A DNA stretch of 6,194 nt from NCBI GenBank assembly GCA_011056825.1, contig DSBH01000087.1, positions 1-6,194 of the forward strand, written 5' to 3'. A program made the position numbers and the translations under genes. Source of the stretch: Deltaproteobacteria bacterium. Lineage in GTDB: Bacteria; Desulfobacterota; Syntrophia; Syntrophales; UBA2210. Positions 6,133-6,194 of the stretch are shown here, in pieces (positions within the stretch are counted from its first letter, which is position 1; each line of letters starts with the position of its first letter). A model generated the notes under the pieces. That model ran no database searches and was not told the DNA's origin. It saw nothing but the letters and a program-made list of their open reading frames with translations.

Positions 6133-6194
6133 CGGCGGCCTTCGGATCCAGGCCCGTTGTCGACGGGTTGTTCCCTTCGAGCACGATCCCGCGC
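6071..6194. repeat. Perfect 124-bp palindrome (62-bp arms, no loop) ending at the window edge
   Basis: Bases 6071-6132 and 6133-6194 are exact reverse complements; I checked the pairing x with 12265-x across the whole length without a mismatch. The centre is the GCCGCCG/CGGCGGC junction between 6132 and 6133. The inner arm belongs to the tyrS coding region and the outer arm is its fold-back copy. The repeat stops exactly at the last base of the window. Spacerless palindromes of this size are unstable in bacterial cells and rarely lie in an essential gene, so a fold-back artefact of assembly or whole-genome amplification is the best reading. Confidence 0.95.

Noticed and set aside
6071..6194. 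Palindrome read as a mobile-element end or replication terminus
   Set aside because: There is no transposase, no target duplication and no spacer, and the inner arm is tyrS coding sequence, so a fold-back artefact is simpler.

Overview
The window looks like a complete short contig from a GC-rich Gram-negative bacterium. A lipobox lipoprotein, a large ETF-linked type of acyl-CoA dehydrogenase, a BipA/TypA GTPase and an ectoine synthase tail would suit a salt-exposed member of the Desulfobacterota (former Deltaproteobacteria) or a similar lineage. This placement is a weak inference from gene content and general sequence character; nothing here fixes the taxon.

Layout. (1) 2-145, plus strand: the last 47 codons of ectoine synthase (ectC), cut by the left edge. 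(2) 146-295: a spacer between convergent genes with no recognisable gene. (3) 296-2104, minus strand: complete typA/bipA, a translational GTPase. (4) 2105-2296: a divergent intergenic region with a weak candidate promoter facing right. (5) 2297-2926 and 2938-3843, plus strand: an alpha/beta hydrolase and an outer-membrane-type lipoprotein of unknown function, 11 bp apart, probably co-transcribed. (6) 3860-3889: a nested GC-rich hairpin between convergent genes. (7) 3896-5701, minus strand: a 601-residue acyl-CoA dehydrogenase with a C-terminal extension domain, preceded by a good ribosome binding site, a -10-like box and a 13-bp palindrome. (8) 5789-~6132, minus strand: the C-terminal S4-domain part of tyrosyl-tRNA synthetase (tyrS). 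(9) 6071-6194: a perfect 124-bp palindrome with 62-bp arms and no loop, running exactly to the right end of the window.

The genes do not form one pathway. They cover osmoprotection (ectC), stress-related translation and ribosome assembly (typA), tRNA charging (tyrS), acyl-CoA oxidation (the dehydrogenase), and a small envelope/hydrolase pair of unknown role. I see no mobile element, CRISPR array, RNA gene or phage gene, and no convincing undescribed system. The most striking structure is the terminal palindrome. It folds the tyrS coding sequence back on itself and is most likely an assembly or amplification artefact. The least understood gene is the lipoprotein.
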